A DNA stretch of 37,968 bases from an uncultured Ignavibacterium sp. (GTDB lineage Bacteria > Bacteroidota > Ignavibacteria > Ignavibacteriales > Ignavibacteriaceae). A program made the position numbers and the translations under genes. Positions 16,177 to 24,496 of the stretch are shown here, one piece after another. How positions within the stretch are numbered: position 1 is the stretch's first letter; each line of letters begins with the position of its first letter. The stretch is from positions 1-37,968 of the forward strand of contig CAKZLD010000048.1 in the NCBI GenBank assembly GCA_937125135.1, given 5' to 3'. The notes under the pieces were generated by a model. It searched no databases. It was not told the origin of the DNA and saw only the letters and a program-made list of their open reading frames with translations.

Positions 16177-16383
16177 ATGATTAAAGATATTTTGCAATCC
16201 ATTAAAGATGTAGAGATTTATCCGATAATTTCGTTAATTGTTTTCTTTCTGTTATTTATTGGAATAGTTGTTTGGTTGATTAGAATGGATAAAGAAAAAG
16301 TTAATAGAATGAGAAATCTCCCATTAAATAATGACAATAATCAAAATTTAATTTCAGGTGAAATAAATGAAAAGAATAATTAA
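16177..16383 (+). CDS. ccoQ: CcoQ-like small membrane subunit
   Basis: 68-residue protein with one hydrophobic helix (about residues 16-36, YPIISLIVFFLLFIGIVVWLI) followed by a polar, Asn-rich tail. This is the size and shape of CcoQ/FixQ, which stabilises the oxidase and sits between ccoO and ccoP in most clusters. The open frame extends upstream into ccoNO, but the ATG one base after the ccoNO stop gives the expected product. It overlaps ccoP by 17 bp. Identification rests on position and topology more than on residue identity. Confidence 0.8.
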   Translation: MIKDILQSIKDVEIYPIISLIVFFLLFIGIVVWLIRMDKEKVNRMRNLPLNNDNNQNLISGEINEKNN

Positions 16384-17191
16384 TTCATTTGCGTTAAAGT
16401 TTTTTTCAGCAGTAATGTTTTTTAATCAATTTATAATTGCTGCTGGTGAATCAGATTATCCCGAAAATTATTACGATAAAGTTGCACTATTTCTGATTTT
16501 CGTAATAATAATTGGATTTCTCTCTTTAATATACTTCGAAAGTAAAATCAGGATTGTCAAAGAGAAACAGCCATCAGTCTTTTGGGCAAAAGTCAGACAC
16601 TTATTAACAAAATCTACTCCAATTGAACGTGAAAATGAAGTTCTGCTTGTTGATCATAATTACGATGGCATAAAAGAATTGGATAACAGAATTCCGCCTT
16701 GGTTCAGTGGTTTGTTCTATGCAACAATTATTTTTTCTGTTTGGTATATGCTTCACTATCACGTTTTAGGAACGGGTGATTTACAAGAAGCTGAATATGC
16801 TCAGGAGGTTAAATTAGCTGAAATACAAAGAGCCGAGCTAATGCGAAGTGGAGCCATGATTAATGAAGAAACAGTTACTTTACTTACAGAGCCTGCTATG
16901 TTAGAATCAGGAAAACAGATTTTTATAACTAACTGTGCAGCTTGCCACGCTGCAGATGGAGGAGGGCTTGTCGGACCTAATCTCACTGATGATTATTGGA
17001 TTCACGGTGGTGGGATTAAAAATATTTTCAAAGTTGTAAAATATGGAGTTGTAAACAAGGGTATGATTGCCTGGCAGAATCTTTTAAATCCAAAACAAAT
17101 GCAGGAAGTTTCAAGTTATGTGGTTACATTACAAGGAACAACTCCGGCAAATCCAAAGAATGCAGAAGGAGAGCTTTGGAAAGAAGAATAA
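16367..17191 (+). CDS. ccoP: cbb3 oxidase subunit III (CcoP), single-heme form
   Basis: 274-aa membrane-anchored cytochrome c that passes electrons to CcoO. The FixP N-terminal domain is recognisable in LDNRIPPWFSGLFYATIIFSVWYMLHY (about 105-131). A first hydrophobic helix at 39-57 may be an extra span. A linker rich in Glu follows, then one cytochrome c domain with CAACH (190-194) and probable axial M233 (KGMIAWQ). Proteobacterial CcoP carries two CXXCH motifs; here only one is present, in a protein that is otherwise of ordinary length. The two-domain electron relay is therefore shortened. Confidence 0.93.
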   Translation: MKRIINSFALKFFSAVMFFNQFIIAAGESDYPENYYDKVALFLIFVIIIGFLSLIYFESKIRIVKEKQPSVFWAKVRHLLTKSTPIERENEVLLVDHNYDGIKELDNRIPPWFSGLFYATIIFSVWYMLHYHVLGTGDLQEAEYAQEVKLAEIQRAELMRSGAMINEETVTLLTEPAMLESGKQIFITNCAACHAADGGGLVGPNLTDDYWIHGGGIKNIFKVVKYGVVNKGMIAWQNLLNPKQMQEVSSYVVTLQGTTPANPKNAEGELWKEE

Positions 17192-17213
17192 AATTTTAAT
17201 TTAGGATTGCATA

Positions 17214-18626
17214 ATGGACATTGATTTAGTGAACGAAGAGCATCAGGAATTCAGGAATCATTTAGCTACGGTTACTAAAGAAGGTAAAAGAAAGTGGATC
17301 TTCCCGAAGAAACCTTCGGGAAGATTTCATAATGCACGAATAGTAGTCAGCATAATACTACTTGCATTTTTGATCTTTGCCCCTTTTATTAAAGTTAACG
17401 GGCATCCGTTTATGCTTTTGGATTTTCCAAATCGAAGTTTCATCCTATTCAGTGTTCCATTCGGACCTCACGATTTTATTCTTTTTGCTCTTGCTATGAT
17501 AACGCTTATCGTTTTCATCATATTGTTCACTGTAATTTTCGGAAGAATATTCTGTGGTTGGGCTTGTCCGCAAACAGTCTTTATGGAAATGGTTTTCAGA
17601 AAAATTGAATATTGGATTGAAGGTGATGCACGCGAACAAATAAAACTTAAAAATGCTCCATGGACAATAAAGAAATTTTTCAAAAAAGGATTGAAGCACG
17701 CAATTTTCTTCGGCATTTCATTTTTTATTTCTAATATTTTTCTTTCTTACATAATAGGAATGGATAAACTAATTGATATAGTTACTGATCCACCTTCAGA
17801 ACATCTTGGCGGATTATTTGCAATAACTGTTTTTTCCGGAGTGTTCTATTTCATCTTTTCATACTTTCGTGAGCAGGTTTGCACGATAGTTTGTCCTTAT
17901 GGAAGATTGCAAGGAGTGTTGTTAGATCAGGATTCTATTGTAATTGCTTACGATTACAAAAGAGGCGAACCACGTAGGAAGTTGAAAAAAGGAGATGATT
18001 TTTCTTCACGAGGAGATTGTATTGACTGCCATTTATGCGTTGACGTTTGTCCTACCGGCATTGATATCAGAAACGGGATTCAACTCGAGTGTGTAAACTG
18101 TACTGCTTGCATCGATGCCTGCGATAGTATAATGGATAAAATCAATCGCCCGAGAGGATTAGTAAGATATGCTTCGTTAAAAAATATTGAGAACAAAGCA
18201 AAGTTCAAATTCACACCAAGGATGACATTATATACTGTAATCCTTGTTATTCTTGTAAGTATTCTTACTACTCTTTTAATAAATCGGTCTGATTATGTCA
18301 TAACTATTTTACGAACCCGCGGGACTCTATTTCAGGAACAACCAGATGGCAAAATCAGCAATTTATATGATTTGAATATTGTAAATAAAACTTTCAATCC
18401 CGCAGAGATTAATATGAGACTTGGAAATCTTGCAGGGGAAATAAAGCTAATTGGTGGAGATTTGAAATTAGCTCCACAGGAAATTAAGGAAATGAAATTT
18501 ATGGTCTCAATAAACAAAGACCAGATAACTAAAATGAATACCCCTATTCAATTTGAAGTTTATCAAGGCGATAAACTAATTAAATCAATCAATACAACAT
18601 TTTTAGGCCCTGTGGAGAAGAAATAA
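17214..18626 (+). CDS. ccoG: Cytochrome oxidase accessory protein CcoG (FixG/RdxA)
   Basis: 470-aa membrane ferredoxin-like protein; in other bacteria CcoG acts as a Cu(II) reductase for cbb3 biogenesis. It starts with a cytosolic N-terminus containing KRKWIFPKKPSGRFHN, then membrane helices with the paired cysteines FCGWACP (C114, C118) and EQVCTIVCPYG (C223, C227). Two 4Fe-4S sites follow: CIDCHLCVDVCP (C269, 272, 275, 279) and CVNCTACIDAC (C293, 296, 299, 303). RPRGLVRYAS, another helix and a C-terminal immunoglobulin-like domain complete the protein. All motifs are intact. A perfect 12-bp hairpin lies in the early coding region. Confidence 0.96.
   Translation: MDIDLVNEEHQEFRNHLATVTKEGKRKWIFPKKPSGRFHNARIVVSIILLAFLIFAPFIKVNGHPFMLLDFPNRSFILFSVPFGPHDFILFALAMITLIVFIILFTVIFGRIFCGWACPQTVFMEMVFRKIEYWIEGDAREQIKLKNAPWTIKKFFKKGLKHAIFFGISFFISNIFLSYIIGMDKLIDIVTDPPSEHLGGLFAITVFSGVFYFIFSYFREQVCTIVCPYGRLQGVLLDQDSIVIAYDYKRGEPRRKLKKGDDFSSRGDCIDCHLCVDVCPTGIDIRNGIQLECVNCTACIDACDSIMDKINRPRGLVRYASLKNIENKAKFKFTPRMTLYTVILVILVSILTTLLINRSDYVITILRTRGTLFQEQPDGKISNLYDLNIVNKTFNPAEINMRLGNLAGEIKLIGGDLKLAPQEIKEMKFMVSINKDQITKMNTPIQFEVYQGDKLIKSINTTFLGPVEKK
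17298..17325 (+). repeat. Perfect 12-bp inverted repeat inside ccoG
   Basis: ATCTTCCCGAAG (17298-17309), loop AAAC, CTTCGGGAAGAT (17314-17325). It falls in codons for the conserved IFPKKPSGRF stretch, about 85 nt after the start codon. It would form a very stable mRNA hairpin in an otherwise A+T-rich message. There is no following U-tract, so it is not a normal terminator. Confidence 0.75.
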
Positions 18627-18627
18627 A

Positions 18628-19068
18628 ATGAAAAGAATCAGTTGGGGAACAGGAATAGTTATTGCAATTGTAGTTTTTGTGATATTAGTTCTTGCTCAAA
18701 CTATTTTCCTTATGAATCAAAAAGTTGATCTCGTTGAAGAAGATTATTACAAAAAAGGAATTGATTTTCAGAAACAAATTGATAAAGAAGAAAGGTCTAA
18801 TAAATATTCTGATCAGATAGAAATTTATTCTGATGGAGAAATTTTACTTATAGTATTTCCTCAGGAAATTCAAGATAATTTAGTAAGTGGAGAGATTTTG
18901 CTTTATCGTCCTTCTGACTCATCGCTTGATATGAAATTCCCAATTCAATTAAATGATAAAAAACAGATTATTCCTGTTTCATCATTGAAAAAAGGTTTTT
19001 GGAGAGTCAAGTTAAATTGGAGTTATAACAATAATAATTATTACAAAGAAAGCACAATAAACTTTTAA
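18628..19068 (+). CDS. ccoH: FixH/CcoH-family protein
   Basis: 146-aa protein with one N-terminal membrane helix (about residues 7-28, GIVIAIVVFVILVLAQTIFLM), then VDLVEEDYYKKGIDFQKQIDKEERS, which matches the FixH pattern (LVxxDYYxxGxxYQxxI). The remainder is a periplasmic beta-sandwich ending in WRVKLNWSYNNNNYYKEST. CcoH is needed for cbb3 assembly or stability. One base separates it from ccoG and one base from the next gene, so the three form one transcription unit. Confidence 0.88.
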   Translation: MKRISWGTGIVIAIVVFVILVLAQTIFLMNQKVDLVEEDYYKKGIDFQKQIDKEERSNKYSDQIEIYSDGEILLIVFPQEIQDNLVSGEILLYRPSDSSLDMKFPIQLNDKKQIIPVSSLKKGFWRVKLNWSYNNNNYYKESTINF

Positions 19069-19069
19069 T

Positions 19070-19792
19070 ATGATAACTCCTGAAATTCTATCTGCATTAG
19101 CAATAGGTTTTTTCGGTTCAGCACACTGTATCGGAATGTGTGGACCTATTGCAATTGCATTACCTTATCCGAGTTCAAATGTTTCAGTTTTTATATTAGG
19201 AAGAATTGTTTATAATCTCGGAAGACTAACCACATATTCTTTCATCGGAGCTATTTTTGGTTTACTTGGTTCGAGACTTATCATAGCGGGTTTTCAACAG
19301 ACAATAACGATTACAGTTGGAGTGATAATTATTTTATTTGTTCTGACACCAATGAAATACAAATCAAAGTTCTATCAACATAAATTAGTGCAAAAAATTT
19401 CTTCACCAATCAAAACAAGTATTGCAGAATTATTCAAACAAGGAACTGTTCCAGCAATGTTTTTAATCGGTTTGTTGAACGGATTGCTCCCTTGTGGATT
19501 AGTTTATGTTGCAATTGCCGGAGCTATTTCTTCCGGCGATGCAATCTCTGGAATGATATTTATGGTCCTTTTTGGATTGGGAACATTTCCAGCAATGTTT
19601 GCCGCAACAATATTCGGAAGATTTATTAATCTTAATTTGAGAAAGAAAATAAGTAAAGCTATTCCTTCATTAACGTTAATTCTTGCTATCCTCTTTATTT
19701 TAAGAGGACTTGCATTGGGCATTCCGTATATTTCACCCAAGATTTCTGCACAAACTCTATCTCAGACAGAGATGGAATGCCATCCACAATAA
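19070..19792 (+). CDS. Sulfite exporter TauE/SafE-family (DsbD-like) membrane protein of the cbb3 cluster
   Basis: 240-aa membrane protein with about six helices in two halves. The first half begins ALAIGFFGSAHCIGMCGPIAIALP and the second has MFLIGLLNGLLPCGLVYVAIAGA. This is the urease-accessory-H-like/DsbD_2 architecture that often closes cco clusters and is thought to move copper or reducing power for oxidase assembly. The conserved His-Cys-x-x-x-Cys (HCIGMC) and LPCG cysteines could bind copper. The tail ends METHis-like: EMECHPQ contains an extra Cys/His pair. The substrate is inferred from context. It is the last gene of the cluster. Confidence 0.82.
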   Translation: MITPEILSALAIGFFGSAHCIGMCGPIAIALPYPSSNVSVFILGRIVYNLGRLTTYSFIGAIFGLLGSRLIIAGFQQTITITVGVIIILFVLTPMKYKSKFYQHKLVQKISSPIKTSIAELFKQGTVPAMFLIGLLNGLLPCGLVYVAIAGAISSGDAISGMIFMVLFGLGTFPAMFAATIFGRFINLNLRKKISKAIPSLTLILAILFILRGLALGIPYISPKISAQTLSQTEMECHPQ

Positions 19793-19809
19793 ACCAAAAA
19801 AACAATAAA

Positions 19810-19860
19810 TTTCGGTTGTAATCGAAAATTCTTATAATATTTTGCGATTGTAATCGAAAA
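19810..19860. promoter_or_regulatory. Two tandem operator-like palindromes upstream of the DUF4143 ATPase
   Basis: TTTCGGTT-GT-AATCGAAA (19810-19827) and TTTTGCGATT-GT-AATCGAAAA (19840-19860) are imperfect palindromes with the same arms and the same 2-bp centre. Their centres are 32 bp apart, about three helical turns. The direct copy extends further: TTGTAATCGAAAATTCTTAT and TTGTAATCGAAAAATCTTAT differ at one base. They occupy the gap between the oxidase cluster and the ATPase ATG (19894). A repressor site for the ATPase gene is the simplest reading. Confidence 0.55.
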
Positions 19861-19893
19861 ATCTTATGTTTCAACGTAAAAAAAGAGAAAATT

Positions 19894-21024
19894 ATGATTG
19901 AAAGGGATATCGAGCCTTTAATTCAACAAAAATTGTTTAAAGGTAAAATAATAATAATTTATGGAGCCAGACAGGTTGGTAAAACTACCCTTGTAAAGAA
20001 TTTTCAAAAAAAATATTCTGATAAGTCTCTTTACTTGAATTGCGATGAACCCGATATAAAGGATTTGCTAACTCAGCCTACTTCAACAAAACTGAAAAGT
20101 CTTATCGGAAATAAACAGCTTATTATAATAGATGAAGCTCAAAGAGTAAGGAATATCGGAATTACCCTAAAGCTTTTTGCAGATGAAATTAGTAATGTAC
20201 AAGTAATCGCAACCGGATCCTCTTCATTCGAATTATCGAACATTATAAATGAACCTCTCACAGGAAGAAAATATGTTTTCTTATTAACACCAATTTCAAT
20301 GAATGAAATCAGGAACTCTTACAGTTGGCTTGAAGCTAATCGTTCGCTTGATGAAAGGATAGTTTTTGGAATGTATCCGGAAATAGTTTCTAAACCAGAA
20401 GAAAAAACAACTTTGCTTAAAGAAATAACCAGAAGTTATTTGTTTAAAGATATTTTAAGTTTTGATGGAATAAGAAAACCAGATCAGGTTGAGAAGCTGT
20501 TGATTTTGCTTGCAGCTCAAATAGGAAATGAGGTTTCATATAATGAACTTGCAAACACTCTCCGTATGGATAAGGATACAGTCAGTAAATACATAGATAT
20601 TTTAGAGAAAGCTTTTATTATCTTCAGATTAAAACCGTTCAGCAGGAATTTACGCTCAGAAATTACTAAAATGAGAAAAATTTATTTTTATGATACTGGA
20701 ATCAGGAATGCTTTAATTTCAAATTTTAATCAATTGGAAAATAGAAACGATAAAGGTGCTTTGTGGGAAAATTTTCTGATTTCAGAAAGATTAAAATTTA
20801 ATAATATACGACAAGCAGATCTGAATTCTTATTTTTGGAGAACTTCTCAGCAGCAGGAAGTAGATTACATCGAAGAATACGAAGGTAAAATTTCAGCTTT
20901 TGAGTTTTCTTATAATCTAATTAAGAAAAAACATATTTCACGAACATTCTTAAAAAATTATGAGCCTGAAAATACTTTGATAGTTAACAAAGAGAATTTT
21001 TGGGACTTTATTCAAGGCAGTTAG
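19894..21024 (+). CDS. ATP-binding protein with AAA and DUF4143 domains
   Basis: 376-aa P-loop ATPase of a large, widely transferred family whose function is unknown. The AAA_14 domain has Walker A YGARQVGKTT (residues 23-32), Walker B LIIIDEAQ and sensor-like VIATGSSSFELSN. LTGRKYVFLLTPISMNEI follows. The C-terminal half is DUF4143: a winged-helix-like segment (SYNELANTLRMDKDTVSKYIDILEKAFIIFRLKPFSRN) and a nuclease-like end (IYFYDTGIRNALI ... GALWENFLISERLK ... YFWRTSQQQEVDYIEEYEGKISAFEF, a PD-(D/E)XK-like E-x-D...E-x-K pattern). The catalytic-looking residues are present. It is unrelated to the neighbours and often strain-variable, so horizontal gain is plausible. Confidence 0.88.
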   Translation: MIERDIEPLIQQKLFKGKIIIIYGARQVGKTTLVKNFQKKYSDKSLYLNCDEPDIKDLLTQPTSTKLKSLIGNKQLIIIDEAQRVRNIGITLKLFADEISNVQVIATGSSSFELSNIINEPLTGRKYVFLLTPISMNEIRNSYSWLEANRSLDERIVFGMYPEIVSKPEEKTTLLKEITRSYLFKDILSFDGIRKPDQVEKLLILLAAQIGNEVSYNELANTLRMDKDTVSKYIDILEKAFIIFRLKPFSRNLRSEITKMRKIYFYDTGIRNALISNFNQLENRNDKGALWENFLISERLKFNNIRQADLNSYFWRTSQQQEVDYIEEYEGKISAFEFSYNLIKKKHISRTFLKNYEPENTLIVNKENFWDFIQGS

Positions 21025-21035
21025 TTAAAAAATTT

Positions 21036-23486
21036 ATGTCAAACTGGTTAAAAGTAACGATTGGAATTTCTCTAACTTTCATTTTAATAATTGTATTTGC
21101 CGGAATTTTTTTCTTTTCGATGCTGAAAAGATCTCTTCCCGAATACAGCGGAACAATTGAATCAGAAAAGATAAATTCAGATATAACTATTTATACTGAT
21201 AGTTTGGGAATTCCATACATTGTCGCTGAGAGTGATTATGATGTAGCATTTGCTTTTGGTTTTCTGCATGCAAGGGAAAGACTTTTCTCGATGGACTTAT
21301 ATCGAAGGGCTGGAGAAGGAAGACTTAGTGAAATTTTTGGTGAACGAACTATAAAATTTGATGAATTGTTCAGAACCATTGGTATTGTAAGAACCATAAA
21401 ATCTAACTTAAATAAATACGATAAAAATGTTTTGCGACTTCTGAAATCCTATTCTGATGGAGTGAATACATTCATTGAGCAAAACAAATCAAGACTGCCG
21501 GTTGAATTTGATTTGCTTGGTTATTATCCGGAAGAATGGACTGAAGTTCACAGCTTGCTGATAATCCGAATGATGGCTTGGGAATTAAATCTCAATTGGT
21601 GGGCTGATTTTGTTTATGCTGAGCTTGTAGAAAAATTTGGAGTAGAAAAAGCAATAGAAATTCTTCCTGACATATCTTTGAAGGATTTGCAGAATATTCC
21701 AAAAAATTTCAATAATGTTTCAGCACTATCAGAAAATTTTATCCAATCTAATTTAGCTTATAAACAATTTTTCGGATTTGAAGGAACTCAAATAGGTTCA
21801 AACAATTGGGTTGTTAATTCTGATAAATCAGCTTCAGGAAAACCAATAATTGCAAATGATCCACACCTGCCTTTCAGTATTCCTTCAAAATGGTATTTAG
21901 CAGTTTTGAAAAATAATGATGACGTTATTGCTGGTGTTACTTTGCCGGGAGTACCTGGAATTGTTATCGGGAAAAATAAAGATATTGCTTGGGCTTTGAC
22001 TAATCTGATGAATGATGAAACAGATTTTTATTATGAAAAACTTGATTCAACAAAAAACTATTATTTGCTAAATCAGAAGTGGGAAAAAATAAAGGTCAGA
22101 AAAGACACCATCAGAGTAAAAAATTCACAACCTAAAGAGATTCAGATTTTAAGTACTCATCGTGGACCAATAATCTCTGACATTCATCAGATGACCTTTT
22201 ATTACAATGAAGATCAAAAGATTTTTCCTGCAATAAGTATGCGTTGGCTTGGTTTAGAATTCAGTGATGAAATGCTTGCATTTTATAAAATAAATAAAGC
22301 AAAAAACTTTCAGGAGTTCAGCGATGCAGTTAAAGATTTTTCAGTGCCGGGACAAAATTTTTTATACGCTGATAAAAACGGAAATATTGGTTACCTCGCT
22401 GGTGCATCAATCCCACTACGAACTACTAACTCATCTACAATCATTTCTGATGGAACAAAATCCTCAAGTGATTGGGCGGGTTTTGTTCAAAGGAATGATA
22501 AACTAATTTCTCTCAATCCTGAATCCGGATTTTTAGCTACTGCAAATAGTAATCATTTCGATAAACTGAATTTCTACATTACGCATTTGTGGGAGCCGTC
22601 TTCGAGATTTGAAAGAATCAACGAATTATTGAAGCAGAAAGAAAAGCATTCAACTGATGATTTCAAAAACTATCAGTTTGATCAAATTTCGAAATATGCT
22701 GAACAAATTATTCCTCAGATTTTATCAGCGTTTGATGAAGTGAAAATTAAGGATAAAAATCTCGAACAGGCTTTAGAATTATTTGATAATTGGGATTACA
22801 AAATGGATGCATATTCTCAAACTGCGTCTATCTATCAGGTTTTTTTGACTAAATTATTGAAGAATATTTTTTACGATGAAATGGGCGAGGATTTATATCA
22901 TAAGTTTTTATTTGTAGCAAATATTCCATACAGAAGTTTACTTAAAGTTTTATCTTCAGAATCCTCGTGGTTTGAAGATACTAAATCAAAGAAAAGTTTT
23001 GATAAAAATTCTATAATCAGAAAATCTCTTGCAGATGCATTAACTTTTCTTGAGACAAACTACGGAAAAGATATGAAAATGTGGCAGTGGGGGAAAATTC
23101 ATAATGTTCTTTTCAAACATCCACTATCTGGAGCATTCAAACCAGTTGATCAAATCATCAATGTAGGTCCATTCGAAATAGGTGGAGATGGAACTACAAT
23201 TTTTAATACAGAATATTCCTTCGCCAAAAGACCCGCGGGCTTATCAAATTTTTTCAATAATCAATTTGATAATGTTTTAGGTCCTTCGATGAGATTTATT
23301 TATGATTTTGGAACTCCAGATGAAGTGAATATAGTTTTGACAACAGGTCAATCAGGCAATATTTTGAGTGAACATTACAGAGATATGACAGATTTCTGGT
23401 TAAAAGGTAAATATGTAAAAATTAAAACTGATTTAAATTCAATTAGTTCAGCCGATAAATACAAATTAACGATAAAGAAAAAATGA
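21036..23486 (+). CDS. Penicillin acylase-family (peptidase S45) hydrolase
   Basis: 816-aa N-terminal-nucleophile hydrolase. An N-terminal helix (about residues 6-29) acts as signal anchor or signal peptide, so the enzyme is periplasmic. The alpha-chain region contains DSLGIPYIVAESDYDVAFAFGFLHARERLFSMDLYRR. Self-cleavage is expected at G254-S255 in QIGSNNWVV, leaving Ser as the nucleophile. ANDPHLPFSIPSKWY, GIVIGKNKDIAWALTNL and the beta-chain motif LATANSNHF follow. Natural substrates may be acyl-amides or acyl-homoserine lactones (quorum quenching) rather than penicillin. The ATG at 21036 is preferred over an upstream start at 21000 that overlaps the ATPase gene. Confidence 0.93.
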   Translation: MSNWLKVTIGISLTFILIIVFAGIFFFSMLKRSLPEYSGTIESEKINSDITIYTDSLGIPYIVAESDYDVAFAFGFLHARERLFSMDLYRRAGEGRLSEIFGERTIKFDELFRTIGIVRTIKSNLNKYDKNVLRLLKSYSDGVNTFIEQNKSRLPVEFDLLGYYPEEWTEVHSLLIIRMMAWELNLNWWADFVYAELVEKFGVEKAIEILPDISLKDLQNIPKNFNNVSALSENFIQSNLAYKQFFGFEGTQIGSNNWVVNSDKSASGKPIIANDPHLPFSIPSKWYLAVLKNNDDVIAGVTLPGVPGIVIGKNKDIAWALTNLMNDETDFYYEKLDSTKNYYLLNQKWEKIKVRKDTIRVKNSQPKEIQILSTHRGPIISDIHQMTFYYNEDQKIFPAISMRWLGLEFSDEMLAFYKINKAKNFQEFSDAVKDFSVPGQNFLYADKNGNIGYLAGASIPLRTTNSSTIISDGTKSSSDWAGFVQRNDKLISLNPESGFLATANSNHFDKLNFYITHLWEPSSRFERINELLKQKEKHSTDDFKNYQFDQISKYAEQIIPQILSAFDEVKIKDKNLEQALELFDNWDYKMDAYSQTASIYQVFLTKLLKNIFYDEMGEDLYHKFLFVANIPYRSLLKVLSSESSWFEDTKSKKSFDKNSIIRKSLADALTFLETNYGKDMKMWQWGKIHNVLFKHPLSGAFKPVDQIINVGPFEIGGDGTTIFNTEYSFAKRPAGLSNFFNNQFDNVLGPSMRFIYDFGTPDEVNIVLTTGQSGNILSEHYRDMTDFWLKGKYVKIKTDLNSISSADKYKLTIKKK

Positions 23487-23521
23487 ATTGATGAAGATTA
23501 ACATTCTTTATATTAACTTTG
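23487..23521 (+). promoter_or_regulatory. Candidate Bacteroidota-type promoter for metF
   Basis: TAACTTTG at 23514-23521 matches TAnnTTTG exactly. ATTG at 23487-23490 could serve as the -33 element with a 23-bp spacer, slightly long. The ATG is 23 bp downstream. This promoter would drive the metF-to-rarA gene string. Confidence 0.45.
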
Positions 23522-23544
23522 CCCGTCAATAAAACTAAGATTAT

Positions 23545-24495
23545 ATGAAAGTTATAGAGCATCTTGATAAAGCTAAAAATCCTTTAATTAGTTTTGAGAT
23601 TATTCCGCCAAAGCGTGGTGGTGATATTGGAAGCATTCTCGCATTACTTGACGATTTGGTAAAATACAATCCACCATTTATTGATATCACAAGTCACGCT
23701 GCTGAAGTAACTTATGAAGAAGGTCCTAACGGAATAAAAAAAGTAGTGAAAAGAAAACGTCCCGGAACTTTGGGTATTTGTGCATTGATTCAGAACAAAT
23801 ACAATGTTGATGCTGTGCCACACGTTTTGACAAAGGGATTTACTCGAGAAGAAACAGAAGACTTTCTGATTGAACTAAATTATCTCGGAATTCAAAATGT
23901 ACTTGCAATTAGAGGTGATGATAGCGGATATGATAAACCAATTCCTCACGGCAGAAGTGTGAATAAATATGCTGTTGATCTTGTGAGACAGATTAAGGAT
24001 ATGAATAATGGAAAATATCTTGAAGACAATTTACTTGACGCAAAACCAACGAATTTCTGCATCGGAGTTTCTGGCTATCCCGAAAAACATTTTGAAGCAC
24101 CAAATCTTAAAACAGATATAAAGTTTATGAAAGAAAAAATCGAAGCTGGTGCTGAATATATCGTAACTCAAATGTTTTATGATAATAAACATTACTTCAA
24201 TTTTGTTCAATTAGCCAGAGAAATGGGAATTACTGTTCCAATAATTCCTGGGCTAAAAATTCTTACTTCAAAAGTTCAGTTGAATACAGTTCCCAAAAAC
24301 TTTTATATAAATATTCCCGAAGAGCTTTCAGATGAAGTGCACTCTGCTAAAAATGAACAAGTGATTGATATTGGTGTCGAATGGGCTGCGAAACAAGTTG
24401 AAGAGCTTTTGAATTTTAATGTTCCTGCAGTTCACTTTTATGTGATGCAGAATTCAAAACCAATTGTTAAACTTATGGAAAGATTGAAACTATAA
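23545..24495 (+). CDS. metF: Methylenetetrahydrofolate reductase
   Basis: Flavoprotein (316 aa) that reduces 5,10-methylene-THF to 5-methyl-THF for methionine synthesis. TIM-barrel motifs: SFEIIPPKRGG (E18 is the likely proton donor), FIDITSHAAEVTYEE, GTLGICALIQ, NVLAIRGDDSG, FCIGVSGYPEKHFEAPN, EYIVTQMFYDN and a C-terminal AVHFYVMQNSKPIVKLMERL. Length is usual for the bacterial enzyme without a regulatory domain. The downstream gene begins 1 bp after the stop. Confidence 0.95.
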   Translation: MKVIEHLDKAKNPLISFEIIPPKRGGDIGSILALLDDLVKYNPPFIDITSHAAEVTYEEGPNGIKKVVKRKRPGTLGICALIQNKYNVDAVPHVLTKGFTREETEDFLIELNYLGIQNVLAIRGDDSGYDKPIPHGRSVNKYAVDLVRQIKDMNNGKYLEDNLLDAKPTNFCIGVSGYPEKHFEAPNLKTDIKFMKEKIEAGAEYIVTQMFYDNKHYFNFVQLAREMGITVPIIPGLKILTSKVQLNTVPKNFYINIPEELSDEVHSAKNEQVIDIGVEWAAKQVEELLNFNVPAVHFYVMQNSKPIVKLMERLKL

Positions 24496-24496
24496 A

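Noticed and set aside
16114-16383. Longer form of ccoQ starting inside ccoNO
   Set aside because: The extra residues overlap the ccoNO coding end; the ATG at 16177 directly after the ccoNO stop gives the typical CcoQ size.
19801-19867. CRISPR-like repeat array
   Set aside because: There are only two copies and their 32-bp period contains no unique spacer of normal length; the palindromic form suits an operator better.
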